Positions 15,470 through 27,062 of a DNA stretch of 64,000 nt are shown here, piece by piece. The translations under genes were made by a program, and so were the position numbers. The notes beneath the pieces were generated by a model. That model was not told where the DNA came from and did no database searches. It saw only the letters and a program-made list of their open reading frames with translations. Source of the stretch: Salinigranum salinum. Lineage in GTDB: Archaea; Halobacteriota; Halobacteria; Halobacteriales; Haloferacaceae. The DNA is taken from positions 682,001 through 746,000 of the forward strand of contig NZ_VTOJ01000001.1 in assembly GCF_009176545.1 (NCBI RefSeq). The letters run 5' to 3'. Every line of letters starts with the position of its first letter. The stretch's first letter is position 1.

Positions 15470-17656
15470 TCAGATGTAGTCGACCGACGGCGGCAGTTCG
15501 AGCTTCATCCCCTTCCGCTCGCGGATCTCCGTGATCTTCTCGGTCTGGAGGTTGTCCGCGAGGACGCGGAAACCGGCGTTCTCGGTGTTCCAGGAGGCAC
15601 GTCCCTCGGTCGCCGAACGGATGTCGCTCGAGAAGCCGATCATCTCTTCGACGGGGGCGATGCCCTCGATGACCATGAGGTCGCCCTCCTGGTACATGTC
15701 GTCGACGCGGCCACGGCGACCCTGGATCTCACCGGAGGCGGAACCCATGTACTCCGAGGGAACGTCGATGCGGACGTCCTGGATCGGTTCGAGGAGGCGG
15801 ACTTCGGCGTCGATGAGCGCGCGGTGGACGGCCTCACGAACCGCCGGAATGACCTGCGCCGGTCCCCGGTGGATGGTGTCCTCGTGGAGTCGCGCGTCGT
15901 GCAGGCGGAGCAGGGCACCCTGGACGGGCTCGCCCGCGAGCGGGCCGTCCTCGAGCGCCTCCTCCATCCCCTCGATGACGAGCTCCATCGTCTCGTTCAG
16001 GTGCTGAATCCCCTTCGTGTCGTCGATGAGGATGTTCGTCCCGAACATGTGTTCGACCTCCTGGGAGGTGTCCTTGTCCATGCCCAGCTCCTGCAGCGCC
16101 TCGCGGCGCTCCAGTTCGGGCATGTCCATCGCCACGTCGCCGAGCTTGATCGCCTCGACGATCTCCTCGGCGAGGGGCTCGACGGTGATGTAGAACTTGT
16201 TGTGGCGGTTCGGCGAGACGCCCTCGACCTCTCGGGACTCCTGGGTTGGCGCCTCGCGGTAGACGACGATCGGTTCGCCGGTGTTGACCGGGATGCCCTG
16301 GTTCTTCTGGATGCGCTGGGTGATGACCTCGAGGTGGAGCTCACCCTGTCCGGAGATGAGGTGCTCGCCGGTGTCCTCGTTGATCTCGACCCTGATGGTG
16401 GGGTCCTCCTTGGCGACCTGCTGGAGCGTCTGGATCAGTTTCGGCAGGTCGTCCATCCGGGTCGCCTCCACGCTCTTCGTGATCACCGGCTCGGAGATGT
16501 GTTCGATCGACTCGAACGGTGTCATCTCCACGCTCGACACCGTCGAGCCGGCGATCGCGTCACGCAGACCGGTGACGGCCGCGATGTTCCCCGCGGGAAC
16601 GCCGCGGTCGAGCTCCTCGCGCTCGCCACCCATGAACACGCCGACGCTCTGTACGCGGTTCTTGCCCGCCGTGCCGGAGACGTACAGCTCCTGGCCCTTG
16701 CGGATGGTGCCGGAGAACACCCGTCCAGTAGCGATCTCGCCCGCGTGGGGGTCCATCGAGATGTCCGTCGCCATGAAGACGACGTCGCCGTCGTCGTCGA
16801 CCTCGCGCATCTGCCGAGCGAGCTCGGACTCGTCGTCACCGCGCCAGATGGTCGGGATACGGCGGGGCTGCGCCTCCAGGGGGTTCGGGAAGTGCTCGGC
16901 GACCATGTCGAGCACGACGTCCGAGAGCGGCGACTGTTCGTGGAGTTCCTGCCGCTGGTCGTTGCGCTCCATCTCGATGACCTCCGAGAAGCCGACGCCG
17001 GTCTCGGCCATCGACGGCGCGGAGACGCCCCACTTGTAGAGGGCGGAACCGAACGCGACGGTGCCGTCCTCGACGGACACCGTCCAGTCGCGGTCCTCGT
17101 AGTCCTGGGTCATCCCGCGGATGAGCTCGTTGACGTCGGAGATGACGTCGAGGAGCCGCTCCTGCATCTCCTGGGGCCCCTCCTGGAGCTCGTTGATGAG
17201 GCGGTCTACCTTGTTGATGAACAGCGCCGGCTTGACGCCCTCGCGGAGCGCCTGCCGGACGACGGTCTCGGTCTGCGGCATCGCGCCCTCGACCGCGTCG
17301 ACGACGACCAGCGCGCCGTCGACGGCGCGCATCGCCCGCGTCACGTCGCCGCCGAAGTCGACGTGGCCCGGCGTGTCGATGAGGTTGATGAGGTGGTTCT
17401 GGTCGTTCCACTCGTGGGTCATCGAGACGTTCGCCGCGTCGATGGTGATCCCGCGTTCCTGCTCGTCCTCTTTCGTGTCCATCGCGAGCTGCTGACCGGC
17501 CGTCTCGTCGGAGATCATGCCGGCGCCCGCGAGGAGGTTGTCCGAGAGTGTCGTTTTCCCGTGGTCGACGTGCGCAGCGATGGCGATGTTCCGGATCTGC
17601 TCCGGTTTGTCCATCAGTTTCTCGCACTCTTGTACGATCTTCTTTCGTCGGCCCAT
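15470..17656 (-). CDS. fusA: Translation elongation factor aEF2
   Basis: 728 residues from the ATG at 17656 ([15 protein letters not shown]), the normal archaeal EF-2 length; longer in-frame extensions upstream are not coding. The G domain shows [40 protein letters not shown] and NKVDRL. Domains II-V follow, ending LPPSVDYI. It drives ribosome translocation and is the substrate for diphthamide modification. A TATA-like element about 25-30 bases upstream fits a near-leaderless transcript. Confidence 0.97.
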   Translation of the reverse strand: MGRRKKIVQECEKLMDKPEQIRNIAIAAHVDHGKTTLSDNLLAGAGMISDETAGQQLAMDTKEDEQERGITIDAANVSMTHEWNDQNHLINLIDTPGHVDFGGDVTRAMRAVDGALVVVDAVEGAMPQTETVVRQALREGVKPALFINKVDRLINELQEGPQEMQERLLDVISDVNELIRGMTQDYEDRDWTVSVEDGTVAFGSALYKWGVSAPSMAETGVGFSEVIEMERNDQRQELHEQSPLSDVVLDMVAEHFPNPLEAQPRRIPTIWRGDDESELARQMREVDDDGDVVFMATDISMDPHAGEIATGRVFSGTIRKGQELYVSGTAGKNRVQSVGVFMGGEREELDRGVPAGNIAAVTGLRDAIAGSTVSSVEMTPFESIEHISEPVITKSVEATRMDDLPKLIQTLQQVAKEDPTIRVEINEDTGEHLISGQGELHLEVITQRIQKNQGIPVNTGEPIVVYREAPTQESREVEGVSPNRHNKFYITVEPLAEEIVEAIKLGDVAMDMPELERREALQELGMDKDTSQEVEHMFGTNILIDDTKGIQHLNETMELVIEGMEEALEDGPLAGEPVQGALLRLHDARLHEDTIHRGPAQVIPAVREAVHRALIDAEVRLLEPIQDVRIDVPSEYMGSASGEIQGRRGRVDDMYQEGDLMVIEGIAPVEEMIGFSSDIRSATEGRASWNTENAGFRVLADNLQTEKITEIRERKGMKLELPPSVDYI

Positions 17657-18035
17657 TACAGGTGCATACCGACAGGAGGGACAAAAGGGTAGTGTTTTGC
17701 CGGAGCCGAAATTCGGGGTTTCGACCACTCTCAGCGTCGTATGTCGGTGTTTGACACGGAACAGTGTGCCCATCGGAGGCGAGTCGCTGTCGGCAGCACG
17801 TCGCCACCGAAAGCGGGCAGTCACGGAGTCTGTCGTAATTGGTTATCGGGGTTTCTGCATCGTTCGGCCGCAACAGTGGCACTGCCTTACGACAGATCCT
17901 CTCGGCCTGTGGCGAAGCCAGCGACTGATATCCGACCTCCACCGTGGCCGGTCCCGACGGTCGACCGCCTGTTTGGTCTCGCGAACTATCGGGAGGGGAA
18001 GAATCATACGCCCCCAGACCTTGGTACCGATACGC
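17657..18035. promoter_or_regulatory. Divergent promoter region, fusA and DUF5781 gene
   Basis: 379 bases between divergent starts. ACAAAAGGG at about 17681-17689 is the likely fusA TATA element on the minus strand, and GAATCATAC at about 18001-18009 sits 27 bases before the plus-strand ATG at 18036. Nothing else is visible. Confidence 0.45.
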
Positions 18036-18788
18036 ATGGATATCCGAGTGCTCGGGTCCGGCCCACCGGACCCGTTTCTGAGCGCAGCCGACCTGTTCGA
18101 GACGGAGTTCTCCCTCGACCTGCCCGTCAGAGTCCAGATCCGCGACGACCCCGACGAGCGTACCTGGGCGGGCCACTACCCCGACCACCACGTGCTCAAC
18201 ATCTCCCGACAGGCCGCCACGAGCGCGATGGCGCGCGAACTCGCGCTGCACGAACTCGCCCACATGGCGCGCTACGAGGAGTCCCACCCGTCTCACGTCC
18301 AGCAGACCGAGGAGGCGCTCTTTTTAGCGCTCGCCGGCCGTTCCGTCGAACGGCGCAAACTCGCCCACTGTTACCAGATCGCCAACCACATGAAGGACAT
18401 CTACGCCGACGACCTCACCCTCTCGGTCGCCCCCGCCGAGAAACTCGTTCTCTTCTTCGAGTCGCAGTTGGCGGCGGCGCTCTCGGATCGCCCGGTCGCC
18501 CCCCGTCCCGACTCCCGGCGCATCTCCCCTGCGGCGGATCCCGAGATCACTGCCGTGAACGCGGCGTTCGCGCTCGCGCTCTGTGAACGCCACGACCTCC
18601 TCGACCCCGACCACCGCCTCTACGACCTCGCTCACGCCGCCGCCGACGACGCGCCCGAGGTGGGGCTCGACCGGTTCAAATCTCACTTCGCCTCGCTCGC
18701 CGACGACCCCACCGAGAGCGACTACCGCAAGGCGCTGGTCGATGTGACGCGGGAGTACTGCATCCCGAGCCAGCAGGCGGCGGACTGA
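18036..18788 (+). CDS. DUF5781-type protein with an HExxH motif
   Basis: 250 residues from the ATG at 18036. Residues about 65-85 contain ALHELAHMARYEESH, an HExxH zinc-metalloprotease signature with nearby acidic and histidine residues that could complete a metal site. There is no signal peptide or membrane segment, so it would be cytosolic. From memory it matches a conserved haloarchaeal family of unknown function (DUF5781). It lies on the opposite strand to the surrounding translation genes. Proteolytic activity is possible but unproven. Confidence 0.75.
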   Translation: MDIRVLGSGPPDPFLSAADLFETEFSLDLPVRVQIRDDPDERTWAGHYPDHHVLNISRQAATSAMARELALHELAHMARYEESHPSHVQQTEEALFLALAGRSVERRKLAHCYQIANHMKDIYADDLTLSVAPAEKLVLFFESQLAAALSDRPVAPRPDSRRISPAADPEITAVNAAFALALCERHDLLDPDHRLYDLAHAAADDAPEVGLDRFKSHFASLADDPTESDYRKALVDVTREYCIPSQQAAD

Positions 18789-19017
18789 TCTGTGACGATC
18801 AGCCGGACGACTGGACGGACCGACGGTCGGCCGATGAGTGTCTCTCTCTCTTCGGGACACGGGTGCCGTGAGAGTCGACGCTGCTGGGCGTCCAAACCCG
18901 TCTACTGACACCTGTTCACGAGCCGAGTAGGGCCATACAGACCCGGGAGGGATCGTCAACTCTGTGAGCGATACCCGGCACACTGGCTCTTTGTCGTGTG
19001 GTCGCGTAATCGGTCGT

Positions 19018-20028
19018 ATGGGTTCGGTGAGTACACCCGATACCAGGGGGGAATCGAGTTTCTGGACGTCGGTCTTCCGGCACGTCGGTCACCGTGATAG
19101 TATGGGGTCCGTGTGGCTCCGGAACCGACTCCCGGTATTCGACCACGAGTTCGAGGTCTTCGTCGAGGACGTCCGGCGGACCGACCCGAATAGGGAACTG
19201 TTCTGGGCCGACGAGTGTGACGAGCTACTGGCTGCGGCACGGACTGCGCTCGAGGAGGGCCGGATCGGAGCCGGCTGGCGGCTCCTCCACGCTGCAGAGC
19301 GGGTCAGCTACCGGGGTCTCGACGTGTTCGACCGGACAACTCCCGAGGGGACCGTCGTAAATCCACGTATCGAGACGCAGTCCCGACTCCTCCTAGAACA
19401 GGCGCGTGAGGATCTGGTGGGGTGGCGTCTTCGCTCGGTCGAAGCGTTGTTGACCGTCGACGATGACGCCGACCGGAGGGTACCGAACGTGGACGCGCTC
19501 GCCGAGGCCCACCGTCTCATCCACGAGCGACACGAGGACGTCCACCTGTTGCGTCGCTCCCTCCTGACGCAGTTCGAGCAGTTGATGTTCCTCGGACTCG
19601 GGTCGGGGGTGGCGTTCTTGGTTCTGGCTGCCCTCGCGGAGGCGGGTGTCGACGGACTGGTCTCACCGTTCGCGGCCACTTCCAACGACGTACGCTCGGT
19701 GGGGTTCGCGGTCTTCGTCGTTCTCGCGGGCGTCGTTGGTGCGTCGATCTTCGGGATGCGGTCGCTCCGCACCCAGCCACTCTCGACGCAGCTCTCTCGG
19801 ATGATCGAACGGATACACATCACTGCTGCCCGGGGCGTTGTCGGCGGCATCGCAGCCGGGCTGTTCTACTTTCTCCTGGGGATAGAGCTCCTCGCGCAGG
19901 CGACTCCCCTCCCCGCGGTGTACATCGCCGTCGGGTTCGCTGCGGGCTACTCCGAGCGTATGGTGCCGGCTGCCGTCGATCAAATCACGGCCATCACGGG
20001 AGCGGGGTCGTCAGAGACGGACTCCTGA
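19018..20028 (+). CDS. Membrane protein of unknown function
   Basis: About 336 residues if the ATG at 19018 is used; GTG 18964 and ATG 19102 are alternatives. The N-terminal 190 residues are soluble and helical (FWADECDELLAAARTALEEG and a charged region to about 185). At least three hydrophobic segments follow (MFLGLGSGVAFLVLAALAEA, SVGFAVFVVLAGVVGASIFG, GVVGGIAAGLFYFLLGIELL), then PAVYIAVGFAAGYSERMVP. The soluble helical part and late membrane cluster recall membrane-anchored regulatory proteins, but I do not recognise the family. It precedes the convergent rpsG end. Confidence 0.65.
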   Translation: MGSVSTPDTRGESSFWTSVFRHVGHRDSMGSVWLRNRLPVFDHEFEVFVEDVRRTDPNRELFWADECDELLAAARTALEEGRIGAGWRLLHAAERVSYRGLDVFDRTTPEGTVVNPRIETQSRLLLEQAREDLVGWRLRSVEALLTVDDDADRRVPNVDALAEAHRLIHERHEDVHLLRRSLLTQFEQLMFLGLGSGVAFLVLAALAEAGVDGLVSPFAATSNDVRSVGFAVFVVLAGVVGASIFGMRSLRTQPLSTQLSRMIERIHITAARGVVGGIAAGLFYFLLGIELLAQATPLPAVYIAVGFAAGYSERMVPAAVDQITAITGAGSSETDS

Positions 20029-20106
20029 GCGGGATCGGTCCCTTTCGCCCCTTCGGGATACACTCGTCGCTCTCCGGATGCGAGAAACCGAAAGACAGAG
20101 ACTGAA

Positions 20107-20721
20107 TCAGCGAGCCGCGGCGGCGACGCGCTCGCGCTCTTCCTTCTGGCTGATGGCGTACGACTGCATGTCGTAGTTGGCCGCGCCGATGAGGACGTTC
20201 GCGAGCGCCTCGGCGGCGCTCTGCTTCGACTTGTACGACCCACGCCGGGTTCCCTGGGCGATGAACTTCAGCGCCTGGTCGACTCTCCGTTGCGGGGCGA
20301 CGTCGACGGCCTGCGGGACGGAGATACCGCCGTACTTCAGCCGGACGGTCTCCTCGCGGGGCGCGGCGTTCTGGACCGCGGTGACGAGCACCTGTGCGGG
20401 GTTCTCCTCGGTGCGTTCGTGGACGATCTCGAACGCCTCGCGGACGATGTTCGTCGTCTTCTGCTTGTGGCCCGTGTTCTCCTCGGTCTGCATCAGCCGG
20501 TTGATCAGCCGCTCGACGATGCTGATCTCCGACTTCTTGAACTGCTTGGAGGCGTGCCGTCCCATCGTGTGGGCGATGGGCGTCACCGTGATGTACCGCT
20601 TCGTGCTCGGGTCGGTGTACTCGATCTCCGAGACGTCCCACACGCCGAAGAGGAGTGCGTTCGAACGCGCCTCCTCGCTGTCGGCGGGGGCGTCCGGTTC
20701 GGGGGACTCCGACTCGCTCAT
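20107..20721 (-). CDS. rpsG: 30S ribosomal protein S7 (uS7)
   Basis: 204 residues from the ATG at 20721, which overlaps the rpsL stop by four bases (ATGA). An acidic N-terminal tail typical of halophiles precedes the conserved body: [38 protein letters not shown], and C-terminal [15 protein letters not shown]. It nucleates assembly of the 30S head. Confidence 0.97.
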   Translation of the reverse strand: MSESESPEPDAPADSEEARSNALLFGVWDVSEIEYTDPSTKRYITVTPIAHTMGRHASKQFKKSEISIVERLINRLMQTEENTGHKQKTTNIVREAFEIVHERTEENPAQVLVTAVQNAAPREETVRLKYGGISVPQAVDVAPQRRVDQALKFIAQGTRRGSYKSKQSAAEALANVLIGAANYDMQSYAISQKEERERVAAAAR

Positions 20722-21146
20722 CTGACGGGCTTCTCCGCGTTTCCTCGGACGAGTTCGATCATCGACACGCCGTTGACCTTCTCGACCTTGTAGTTCACGC
20801 CCGAGAGGTCGCCCATCGCACGGCCCTTCGCGCCGCCGATCCCCGCGATGGTGACCTCGTCGTGCTCGTCGATGAACGAGATGGCACCGTCGCCGGGACA
20901 GAAGGCGGTGACCTGCTTGCCGTTCTTTATCAGCTGAACTCGGACGCACTTCCGGATGGCCGAGTTGGGCTGTTTCGCTTCGATACCGACCTTCTCGAGG
21001 ACGATGCCGCGCGCCTGCGGCGCCCCCTCCAGCGGGTCGGACTTCTTCCGGAGACCGCGTTCGCGCCGCGCGTACTTCGAGTCGGACCACCGTCGCTGCT
21101 GGCGGTCCTGCTTGAGTTTGCGCGCGGCGTACTTGCCGTTCGCCAT
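20718..21146 (-). CDS. rpsL: 30S ribosomal protein S12 (uS12)
   Basis: 142 residues, normal archaeal length. Hallmarks are [19 protein letters not shown], the [15 protein letters not shown] decoding-centre loop and [16 protein letters not shown] minus-strand TATA-like element (CTTAAGCC on the plus strand, about 21172-21179) lies about 27 bases before the start, so rpsL-rpsG probably has its own promoter rather than relying on the RNA polymerase operon. Confidence 0.97.
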   Translation of the reverse strand: MANGKYAARKLKQDRQQRRWSDSKYARRERGLRKKSDPLEGAPQARGIVLEKVGIEAKQPNSAIRKCVRVQLIKNGKQVTAFCPGDGAISFIDEHDEVTIAGIGGAKGRAMGDLSGVNYKVEKVNGVSMIELVRGNAEKPVR

Positions 21147-21337
21147 AGTACCCCTGAGTTCCCGACGGAGCTACTTAAGCCTCCTCTTTTGCATCCGGCG
21201 AGACGCCCGCAGCGCCCCGTAGAACCACTCGAGGAGGGATCTGAGGCTGTTTTGTCCGCTGTCGTTACGCGCTCTGTGCGACGCGCAGACGACGAACGGT
21301 CCCGAGAACTCGTCTCGTCTCGTGACAGGGGTCGGTC

Positions 21338-22228
21338 TCAGCCTCCCACCGTCCCGTCGCGGGGGTCCACGTCGACGCCGAGATCACCCGAGAGTTCGTG
21401 GGTCGACGGTGGCCCCAAGGTGAGGCCCGCCTCGTCGAACCGGCGTTTCACCCGACGGCGGAAGTCCGAGCGGACTTCGACGAGGTTGACGTCCATCGGG
21501 TCCGACACCCAGTACTCGGCCTGGAGGGTGGGTGCCGTCCCCCCGAACGCCACGATACGGGAGTTCGGTGCCGGATCGTCGAGCACCCGGTCGTCCTCGC
21601 GGGCGGTCTCGACGAGCGTCATCAGCGCGTGTTCGACGTCGTCCGCGTAGGAGACCTCGAGCTGTTCGGTGACCCGATACCGGTCCCGTCCGTACGGACG
21701 CGTGAGTGTGTTCGTCGTCAGCTCCGTGTTCGGGACGGCGATGGTCTCGTTGTTCACCGTCCGCACGCGGGTGACGCGGAAGTCGACGGCCTCGACGATT
21801 CCTTCGCCGCCGGGCCAGGCGATCCAGTCGCCGACGTTGAAGTCCGGATCCGCAACCAGGAAGAGCCCCGAGACGAGCGAGCCGATGACGTCCTGACTCG
21901 CCGCGCCAACGACGAGCGAGACGGCCGCGATGACGATGGACGCGTCGGTCAACACGTCACCGAACCCGGCGGCGACGATCCCGGCCACGATGGCCACGCC
22001 GACGACGACCAGGCGCGTGTACGTCTCGGCTGCCGTCTCGATCGTCGGGTTGTTCCGGTTCCGCGACCGGACCAGTCGGGTCACCGTGGGGACGACGAGC
22101 AGTCGCCCGACGACGTACACCACGAGCACCGCGGCGAAGAAGCCGAGGATGCGGAGCGCGAGGTCCTCGATCCCCGTGAAATCGGTCGGTATCCCCTGCG
22201 GGAGCTGTGCAGGGAGAGTCGGTGTCAT
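21338..22228 (-). CDS. MscS-family mechanosensitive channel
   Basis: 296 residues. Three hydrophobic segments lie in the first 160 residues (ILGFFAAVLVVYVVGRLLVV; VVVGVAIVAGIVAAGFGDVL; IVIAAVSLVVGAASQDVIGS), the last being the pore helix. The MscS beta domain follows (FNVGDWIAWPGGEGIVEAV, NTLTRPYGRDRYRV) and a C-terminal alpha/beta domain. It would release osmolytes on hypo-osmotic shock. It sits between nusA and rpsL with its own strong leaderless promoter (GGTAAAAAAGTG on the plus strand, about 22245-22256). Confidence 0.92.
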   Translation of the reverse strand: MTPTLPAQLPQGIPTDFTGIEDLALRILGFFAAVLVVYVVGRLLVVPTVTRLVRSRNRNNPTIETAAETYTRLVVVGVAIVAGIVAAGFGDVLTDASIVIAAVSLVVGAASQDVIGSLVSGLFLVADPDFNVGDWIAWPGGEGIVEAVDFRVTRVRTVNNETIAVPNTELTTNTLTRPYGRDRYRVTEQLEVSYADDVEHALMTLVETAREDDRVLDDPAPNSRIVAFGGTAPTLQAEYWVSDPMDVNLVEVRSDFRRRVKRRFDEAGLTLGPPSTHELSGDLGVDVDPRDGTVGG

Positions 22229-22330
22229 AATTCCCCTGCGATTCGAGACGGTAAAAAAGTGTCAATCCGACACCTCCTCCGTGGTCGGCGGGATGATCGG
22301 GTCGGCGTTCGAGCCCCTCGTTCGCGCCGA

Positions 22331-22765
22331 CTACGTCAACTGGACGTCGTCGAGTTCCCAGTGTCGCCGGGCGAGCTCGCGGGCGGTTCGGATGTTTCGC
22401 CCGTCAACGCCGATGGCGACGCCTCTGTCGGCCGAATCGACCTCGACGTACGCCACGCGGTCGTTCTGTTCGGAGACCGTGACGTGTCTCACGACCGCGG
22501 GTGCGAGCGCGTTCGCGACGAACGCCTCCGGCGTGTCGGCGTCCTCGACGAGCGTGATCTCCCGGCCGAGCTTCTCCTCGAGCCGCTGGACACGCCGCCC
22601 ACCCGGTCCGATGGCCTGTCCCATCTCGCCCGCCGCGACGAGGAACGTCACCCGTTCGCTCTCCCCCTCGTCGCCGTGGACGAGACAGTCGCGGGCGGTC
22701 GCGCCCGTCACGTCCTCGAAGAGGGCGATGTACCGGCGGGCCGTGTCCGAGAGGGTGACGCGCAT
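22331..22765 (-). CDS. nusA: NusA-like KH-domain transcription factor
   Basis: 144 residues: the two KH domains of archaeal NusA without the bacterial polymerase-binding and S1 parts. GEMGQAIGPGGRRVQRLEEK and VGIDGRNIRTARELARRHWE style GxxG loops are visible (GPGG and GVDG). It starts 18 bases after rpoA2 and is the last gene of the RNA polymerase operon, the usual archaeal place. It probably binds nascent RNA to modulate termination. Confidence 0.93.
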   Translation of the reverse strand: MRVTLSDTARRYIALFEDVTGATARDCLVHGDEGESERVTFLVAAGEMGQAIGPGGRRVQRLEEKLGREITLVEDADTPEAFVANALAPAVVRHVTVSEQNDRVAYVEVDSADRGVAIGVDGRNIRTARELARRHWELDDVQLT

Positions 22766-22783
22766 GCTGAGTCTTCGTCCCTG

Positions 22784-24094
22784 TCAGTCGTCGGACGCCT
22801 CGGGTTCCGCACCGAGCACGTCGGGCTCGACGCCGGCGTCCGACGCGTCGATCGACCCCATCCGCAGGTCGACGTCGCCGGTGCCGATGGCGACCGGCTT
22901 GCCGACGATAACGTTCTCGATGACGCCGTCGAGGTCGTCCATCTCGCCGTGGATCGCCGCGTCCAGCAGGTGGTTGACCGTCACCTCGAACGCGGCGCGG
23001 GCGAGCACGGAGTCCTTCGACCCCGAGATGCCGTGGCGACCGATCGACTCGATGGTGCCGCGGTTGGTCATGATGTCCGCGACGAGCATCAGGTGTCGGA
23101 CGTTCACGTCGTCGAGCCCCTGCTCTTCGAGGGTCTCCATCGTCTCGTTGATGATCGCCTCGCGGGCGGCTTCGACGCCGAGCTGGCGGTACACCTCGTG
23201 GATGTTGTTCGATGTCGTGCGGGTGCCGTCGACGCCCTCGATGGTGAGGACGTCGCCGAACGCCGACCCCTCCGTGTAGAGGACGAACTCCTCGCCGTCG
23301 GGGTCGTCCGTCTTCTCGCGACGGATCACCACACGGGACACCTCCTCGATGCCCTTGAAGACGATGTCGCGCAGCTCTTCGACGAGCTGGAGGAGCTGGC
23401 GGTACGACGGCTGGTTCGGGCCGAACTCGATGACCGTTCCCACGCGCGAGGTCTCGACGCCCAGCGCGTCCTCGATCTCGTCGGCGATCTCCTCCGCGAC
23501 CGTCTCGACGTCGTCGGCAGTGGGCCACCGCTCGCGCAGCGTGTCCTCGTTGAGGTCGATGTTGACGAGCATGTCGGCGACGTTCGTCGAGACGTCACCC
23601 AGCGCGAGGATCCGCGTCGACTCGATCTGCCAGACGACCTCGTGTGCCACGTCGCGCTCCGAGTAGTCCGGGTCGTCGACCTCCTCGATGCGCTGCTCGA
23701 TGTGATCCGGATCGAGGTAGACCGTCATCATCGGCGTGTCCGGCGTCTTCCGCGCGTCCACCAGCTCGATCAGGCGCGGCAGCCCCTGTGTCACGTCGAT
23801 CTCGGCGACGCCGGCGTAGTGGAACGTGTTCATCGTCATCTGCGTCCCCGGCTCGCCGATCGACTGCGCCGAGACGGTGCCGACGGGGTCGAGCGGGTCG
23901 ACGCGCGTGTCGAGGTACTGCGTCTCCGCGGCACGGGCGATCTCGTCGGCCTGCTCGACGGTCACGCCCTCGCGGCGTTCGATGACCTCGTACACCTGCG
24001 TCTTCAGTCGGCGCGGGAGCTCCGTGTCCTCGACGACGACCTCGATGTCCTCGGTGACGTACTCGTACTCGCCGGCAGGGTCGTGGTCAGTCAT
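22784..24094 (-). CDS. rpoA2: DNA-directed RNA polymerase subunit A''
   Basis: 436 residues, the C-terminal part of the split largest subunit. Visible landmarks are [20 protein letters not shown] with the following [20 protein letters not shown] of the trigger loop, and the cleft and jaw regions; the end is an acidic tail. Its start overlaps rpoA1 by eight bases. It joins subunit A' to build the active centre. Confidence 0.97.
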   Translation of the reverse strand: MTDHDPAGEYEYVTEDIEVVVEDTELPRRLKTQVYEVIERREGVTVEQADEIARAAETQYLDTRVDPLDPVGTVSAQSIGEPGTQMTMNTFHYAGVAEIDVTQGLPRLIELVDARKTPDTPMMTVYLDPDHIEQRIEEVDDPDYSERDVAHEVVWQIESTRILALGDVSTNVADMLVNIDLNEDTLRERWPTADDVETVAEEIADEIEDALGVETSRVGTVIEFGPNQPSYRQLLQLVEELRDIVFKGIEEVSRVVIRREKTDDPDGEEFVLYTEGSAFGDVLTIEGVDGTRTTSNNIHEVYRQLGVEAAREAIINETMETLEEQGLDDVNVRHLMLVADIMTNRGTIESIGRHGISGSKDSVLARAAFEVTVNHLLDAAIHGEMDDLDGVIENVIVGKPVAIGTGDVDLRMGSIDASDAGVEPDVLGAEPEASDD

Positions 24095-27026
24095 CCGACT
24101 CCACCCCCAGCCCCTGTGCCTTGTCGAGTCCCGGTCCCGCGTACTCCGAGAGGTTCGTCGGCGGCTCCGACTCGCCGAGGAAGCGTGCCTTCTCCTCCTC
24201 GGAGGCGAATTCGGCCTCGATGACGCGGTCGGCGATGTTCTCGACGTCGATGCTGTGTTCTTCCTTCGAGGAGACCTTCACTGGCGAGGTGCCGTCCTCG
24301 CCGAACTCGAACTGGACCACGGTTCCGGAGGTGTCCCGGACGGAGCCGTCGTACTGCGCCTCCAGTTCGGAGAGGGCGTTGATGAGTCGCCGCTGCAGGT
24401 AGCCGGATTTGGAGGTCCGGACGGCGGTGTCGACCAGCCCCTCGCGGCCACCCATCGCGTGGAAGAAGAACTCCCGCGGGGTGAGCCCCGCACGGTAGGA
24501 GTTCTCGACGAAGCCGTGGGCGTCGGCGGAGAGGTCGTCCTGCTGGTAGTGACTCAGTGTCCGGTTCTCGTAACCGCGGTTGATCCGCTCGCCCCGAACG
24601 GCCTGTTGGCCGACGCAGCCGGCCATCTGCGTGAGGTTCAACATCGACCCACGCGCGCCCGACCGTGCCATGATCACGGCGGGGTTGTCGTCGGTGAAGT
24701 GGTCCTCGGCGATCTCGCCGGCGGAGTCGCGGGCCTTCCCGAGCCGCTGCATGATCTTCATCTCCAGCGTCTCGTCGACCGTTCTTCCGGGCAGGGACTC
24801 GAGTTCGCCCTGCTCGTACACCTCGATGAGCTCCTGGATCTGCTCGTACGCCGACGCGATAGCCTCGTCGACCTGCTGGTTCGCCGGCTCCGGGATGGAC
24901 TCGTCGTCGATCCCGATCGAGAAGCCGAAGTGCATGATCGCCCGCATCGCCAGCGCGGCCACCTCGTTGATGAACACGCGGGCGCGCGTCTTCGAGTACA
25001 CCTTGGTGATCGTGTCGACGACCTCGCCGCCGAAGGCACCGACGGCGTCCTCGTCGATGGTGCCCTCGACGAGCTGTCCGTCCGCGATGACGACCGTGTC
25101 GCCCGCCGACGAGGTGAACTCGAGGTTCAGATCGTCGGGCAGGAGCTCCGAGAAGAGCTGTCGACCCGTCCAGTACGGTCCGGTCTCGTTCTCACCCTCC
25201 GCCGGGGGCAGTTCGTCGATGCTCGTCGCCCGCAGGAGGTCGAGCGCCTGCGTCTCCGAGAACTGCGGGTTCTCGTGGGTCAGCAGGTACGTGCCGGAGA
25301 TGTGGTCCTGGATCGCGCCGATGATGTTCTCGCCGAACCGGGGGGAGAGGATCTGTTCTTGGACGCGCATCAACACCCGCGCCTCCGCACGCGCCTCCTC
25401 GTTCTGCAGCGCGTGCATGTTCATCTCGTCGCCGTCGAAGTCGGCGTTGTACGGCGGACACACAGTCGTGTTCAGCCGGAAGGTCTTGTACGGCATCACG
25501 ACCACCTCGTGGGCCATGATCGACATCCGGTGCAGCGACGGCTGTCGGTTGAAGATCACGATGTCGCCGTCGATCAGATGTCTGTTGACCTCCCAGCCGA
25601 GTTCGACCTTCTCGGCGAGCTCCTCGCAGTTCTTCTCGGTCACCTTCAGTCGGCGGCCGTCGGGCCGTCGAACGTAGTTCGCGCCGGGGTGGCCCTCGGG
25701 GCCGTTGCGGACGAACTGCCGCGCGTTGTCGATGTTCCGCTCGGTGACGTTCATCGTCTGGGTCATCTCACGGGCGACACGTTCGGGGACGCCGACCTCG
25801 TTCAGCGAGAGGGTCGGGTCCGGCGAGATGACCGTCCGGGCAGAGAAGTTCACGCGCTTCCCCGAGAGGGAGCCGCGGAAGCGACCTTCCTTGCCCTTCA
25901 GTCGCTGAGAGAGCGTCTTGAGGGGTCGACCGGAGCGGTGGCGTGCCGGCGGCGTCCCCGAGATTTCGTTGTCGATGAACGTGGTGACGTGGTACTGCAG
26001 CAGCTCCCAGAGGTCCTCGATGATGAGCTGCGGCGCGCCGGCCTCGCGGTTCTCCATGAACCGCTGGTTGATGCGGATGATGTCGACCAGCTTGTGGGTG
26101 AGGTCGTCCTCGGAGCGCTGGCCGTTGTCCAGCGTGATCGACGGTCGTGCGGTGACCGGCGGGACCGGCAGCACGGTCAGAATCATCCACTCCGGCCGGG
26201 CACGTTCGGCGTCCACTCCCAGGACCGCGATGTCCTCGTCGGGGATGTCCTCGAACCAGTCGCGGATGTCGGAGGGCATCAGCTTGTTCATGTCCTCCTC
26301 GGTGAGGTCGATCCCGAGCGCCTTCTCCAGCTTCTTGCGGGTGTCGGACTTCGGTCTGAACGTCCCCGAGAGGATCTCGTTGACCCGATCGAGCGGGAGG
26401 CCCGTCTCCTCGGCGAGTTCCTGCGGGGCGACGCCGCGGTCGTCCTCGTCGTCCGGGTCGGGCTGCATCGCCTGTGCGATGCGCTCGGAGTAGTTCGCGG
26501 CGAGGACGTCCTGGACCTCGTAGTACGTCGTGGGTTTCTCGTGTTTGATGTCGTGCTGGGGGGCGCTACAGTCCGGGTGCGGACAGACGCTCGCCTTGCG
26601 TGCCTGCCGAACCGCCGCCTTCAGCGCGTCGTTGGGGTCCTCGCCCAGTTCCCTCGCCCGTTCGAGCTGCGAGCGGTACTCGTCGCGCTCCTGCTCGGTG
26701 AGCGCGAGTCGCCCGCACTCCCGACAGGTCGACCGGAGCAGCCGCCGGATGAGCTTCGTGAAGCCGACGTGGATCACCGGCGCGGCGAGTTCGATGTGGC
26801 CGAAGTGGCCGTTGCACGACCCCGAGTGCTGGCCGCAGGTCCGACACTGCAAGCCGGGGTCGATCACGCCCAGTCGCGGGTCCATCAGCCCCATGTCGAT
26901 GGGGTAGCCGTCGTCGTCGTACGTGTCCGCCGTGATCACTTTCGTGGCGGACATGTCGCGGTACGTCTCGGGGTCCATCAGCCCGAAGTGGATCCCGCCG
27001 AGTTCCTTGGGTGTCTGCATTGACAT
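24087..27026 (-). CDS. rpoA1: DNA-directed RNA polymerase subunit A'
   Basis: 979 residues. The N-terminal zinc site [17 protein letters not shown], the absolutely conserved [10 protein letters not shown] motif that binds catalytic magnesium, and the [19 protein letters not shown] region are all present. It is longer than many non-halophile A' subunits because of an acidic insertion around residues 200-260. ATG 27026 and ATG 27020 are both possible starts. Confidence 0.97.
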   Translation of the reverse strand: MSMQTPKELGGIHFGLMDPETYRDMSATKVITADTYDDDGYPIDMGLMDPRLGVIDPGLQCRTCGQHSGSCNGHFGHIELAAPVIHVGFTKLIRRLLRSTCRECGRLALTEQERDEYRSQLERARELGEDPNDALKAAVRQARKASVCPHPDCSAPQHDIKHEKPTTYYEVQDVLAANYSERIAQAMQPDPDDEDDRGVAPQELAEETGLPLDRVNEILSGTFRPKSDTRKKLEKALGIDLTEEDMNKLMPSDIRDWFEDIPDEDIAVLGVDAERARPEWMILTVLPVPPVTARPSITLDNGQRSEDDLTHKLVDIIRINQRFMENREAGAPQLIIEDLWELLQYHVTTFIDNEISGTPPARHRSGRPLKTLSQRLKGKEGRFRGSLSGKRVNFSARTVISPDPTLSLNEVGVPERVAREMTQTMNVTERNIDNARQFVRNGPEGHPGANYVRRPDGRRLKVTEKNCEELAEKVELGWEVNRHLIDGDIVIFNRQPSLHRMSIMAHEVVVMPYKTFRLNTTVCPPYNADFDGDEMNMHALQNEEARAEARVLMRVQEQILSPRFGENIIGAIQDHISGTYLLTHENPQFSETQALDLLRATSIDELPPAEGENETGPYWTGRQLFSELLPDDLNLEFTSSAGDTVVIADGQLVEGTIDEDAVGAFGGEVVDTITKVYSKTRARVFINEVAALAMRAIMHFGFSIGIDDESIPEPANQQVDEAIASAYEQIQELIEVYEQGELESLPGRTVDETLEMKIMQRLGKARDSAGEIAEDHFTDDNPAVIMARSGARGSMLNLTQMAGCVGQQAVRGERINRGYENRTLSHYQQDDLSADAHGFVENSYRAGLTPREFFFHAMGGREGLVDTAVRTSKSGYLQRRLINALSELEAQYDGSVRDTSGTVVQFEFGEDGTSPVKVSSKEEHSIDVENIADRVIEAEFASEEEKARFLGESEPPTNLSEYAGPGLDKAQGLGVESDD

Positions 27027-27062
27027 GTGTTGTGTAGTGTTGTGGGGGTGCGTGGAGCGGAG

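Noticed and set aside
15083-17692. Very long plus-strand open frame opposite fusA
   Set aside because: It is the complementary reading of a GC-rich essential gene; fusA has all EF-2 motifs, and the plus-strand protein has no recognisable domain. Similar long antisense frames over rpoA, rpoB, tuf and the kinase were dropped for the same reason.
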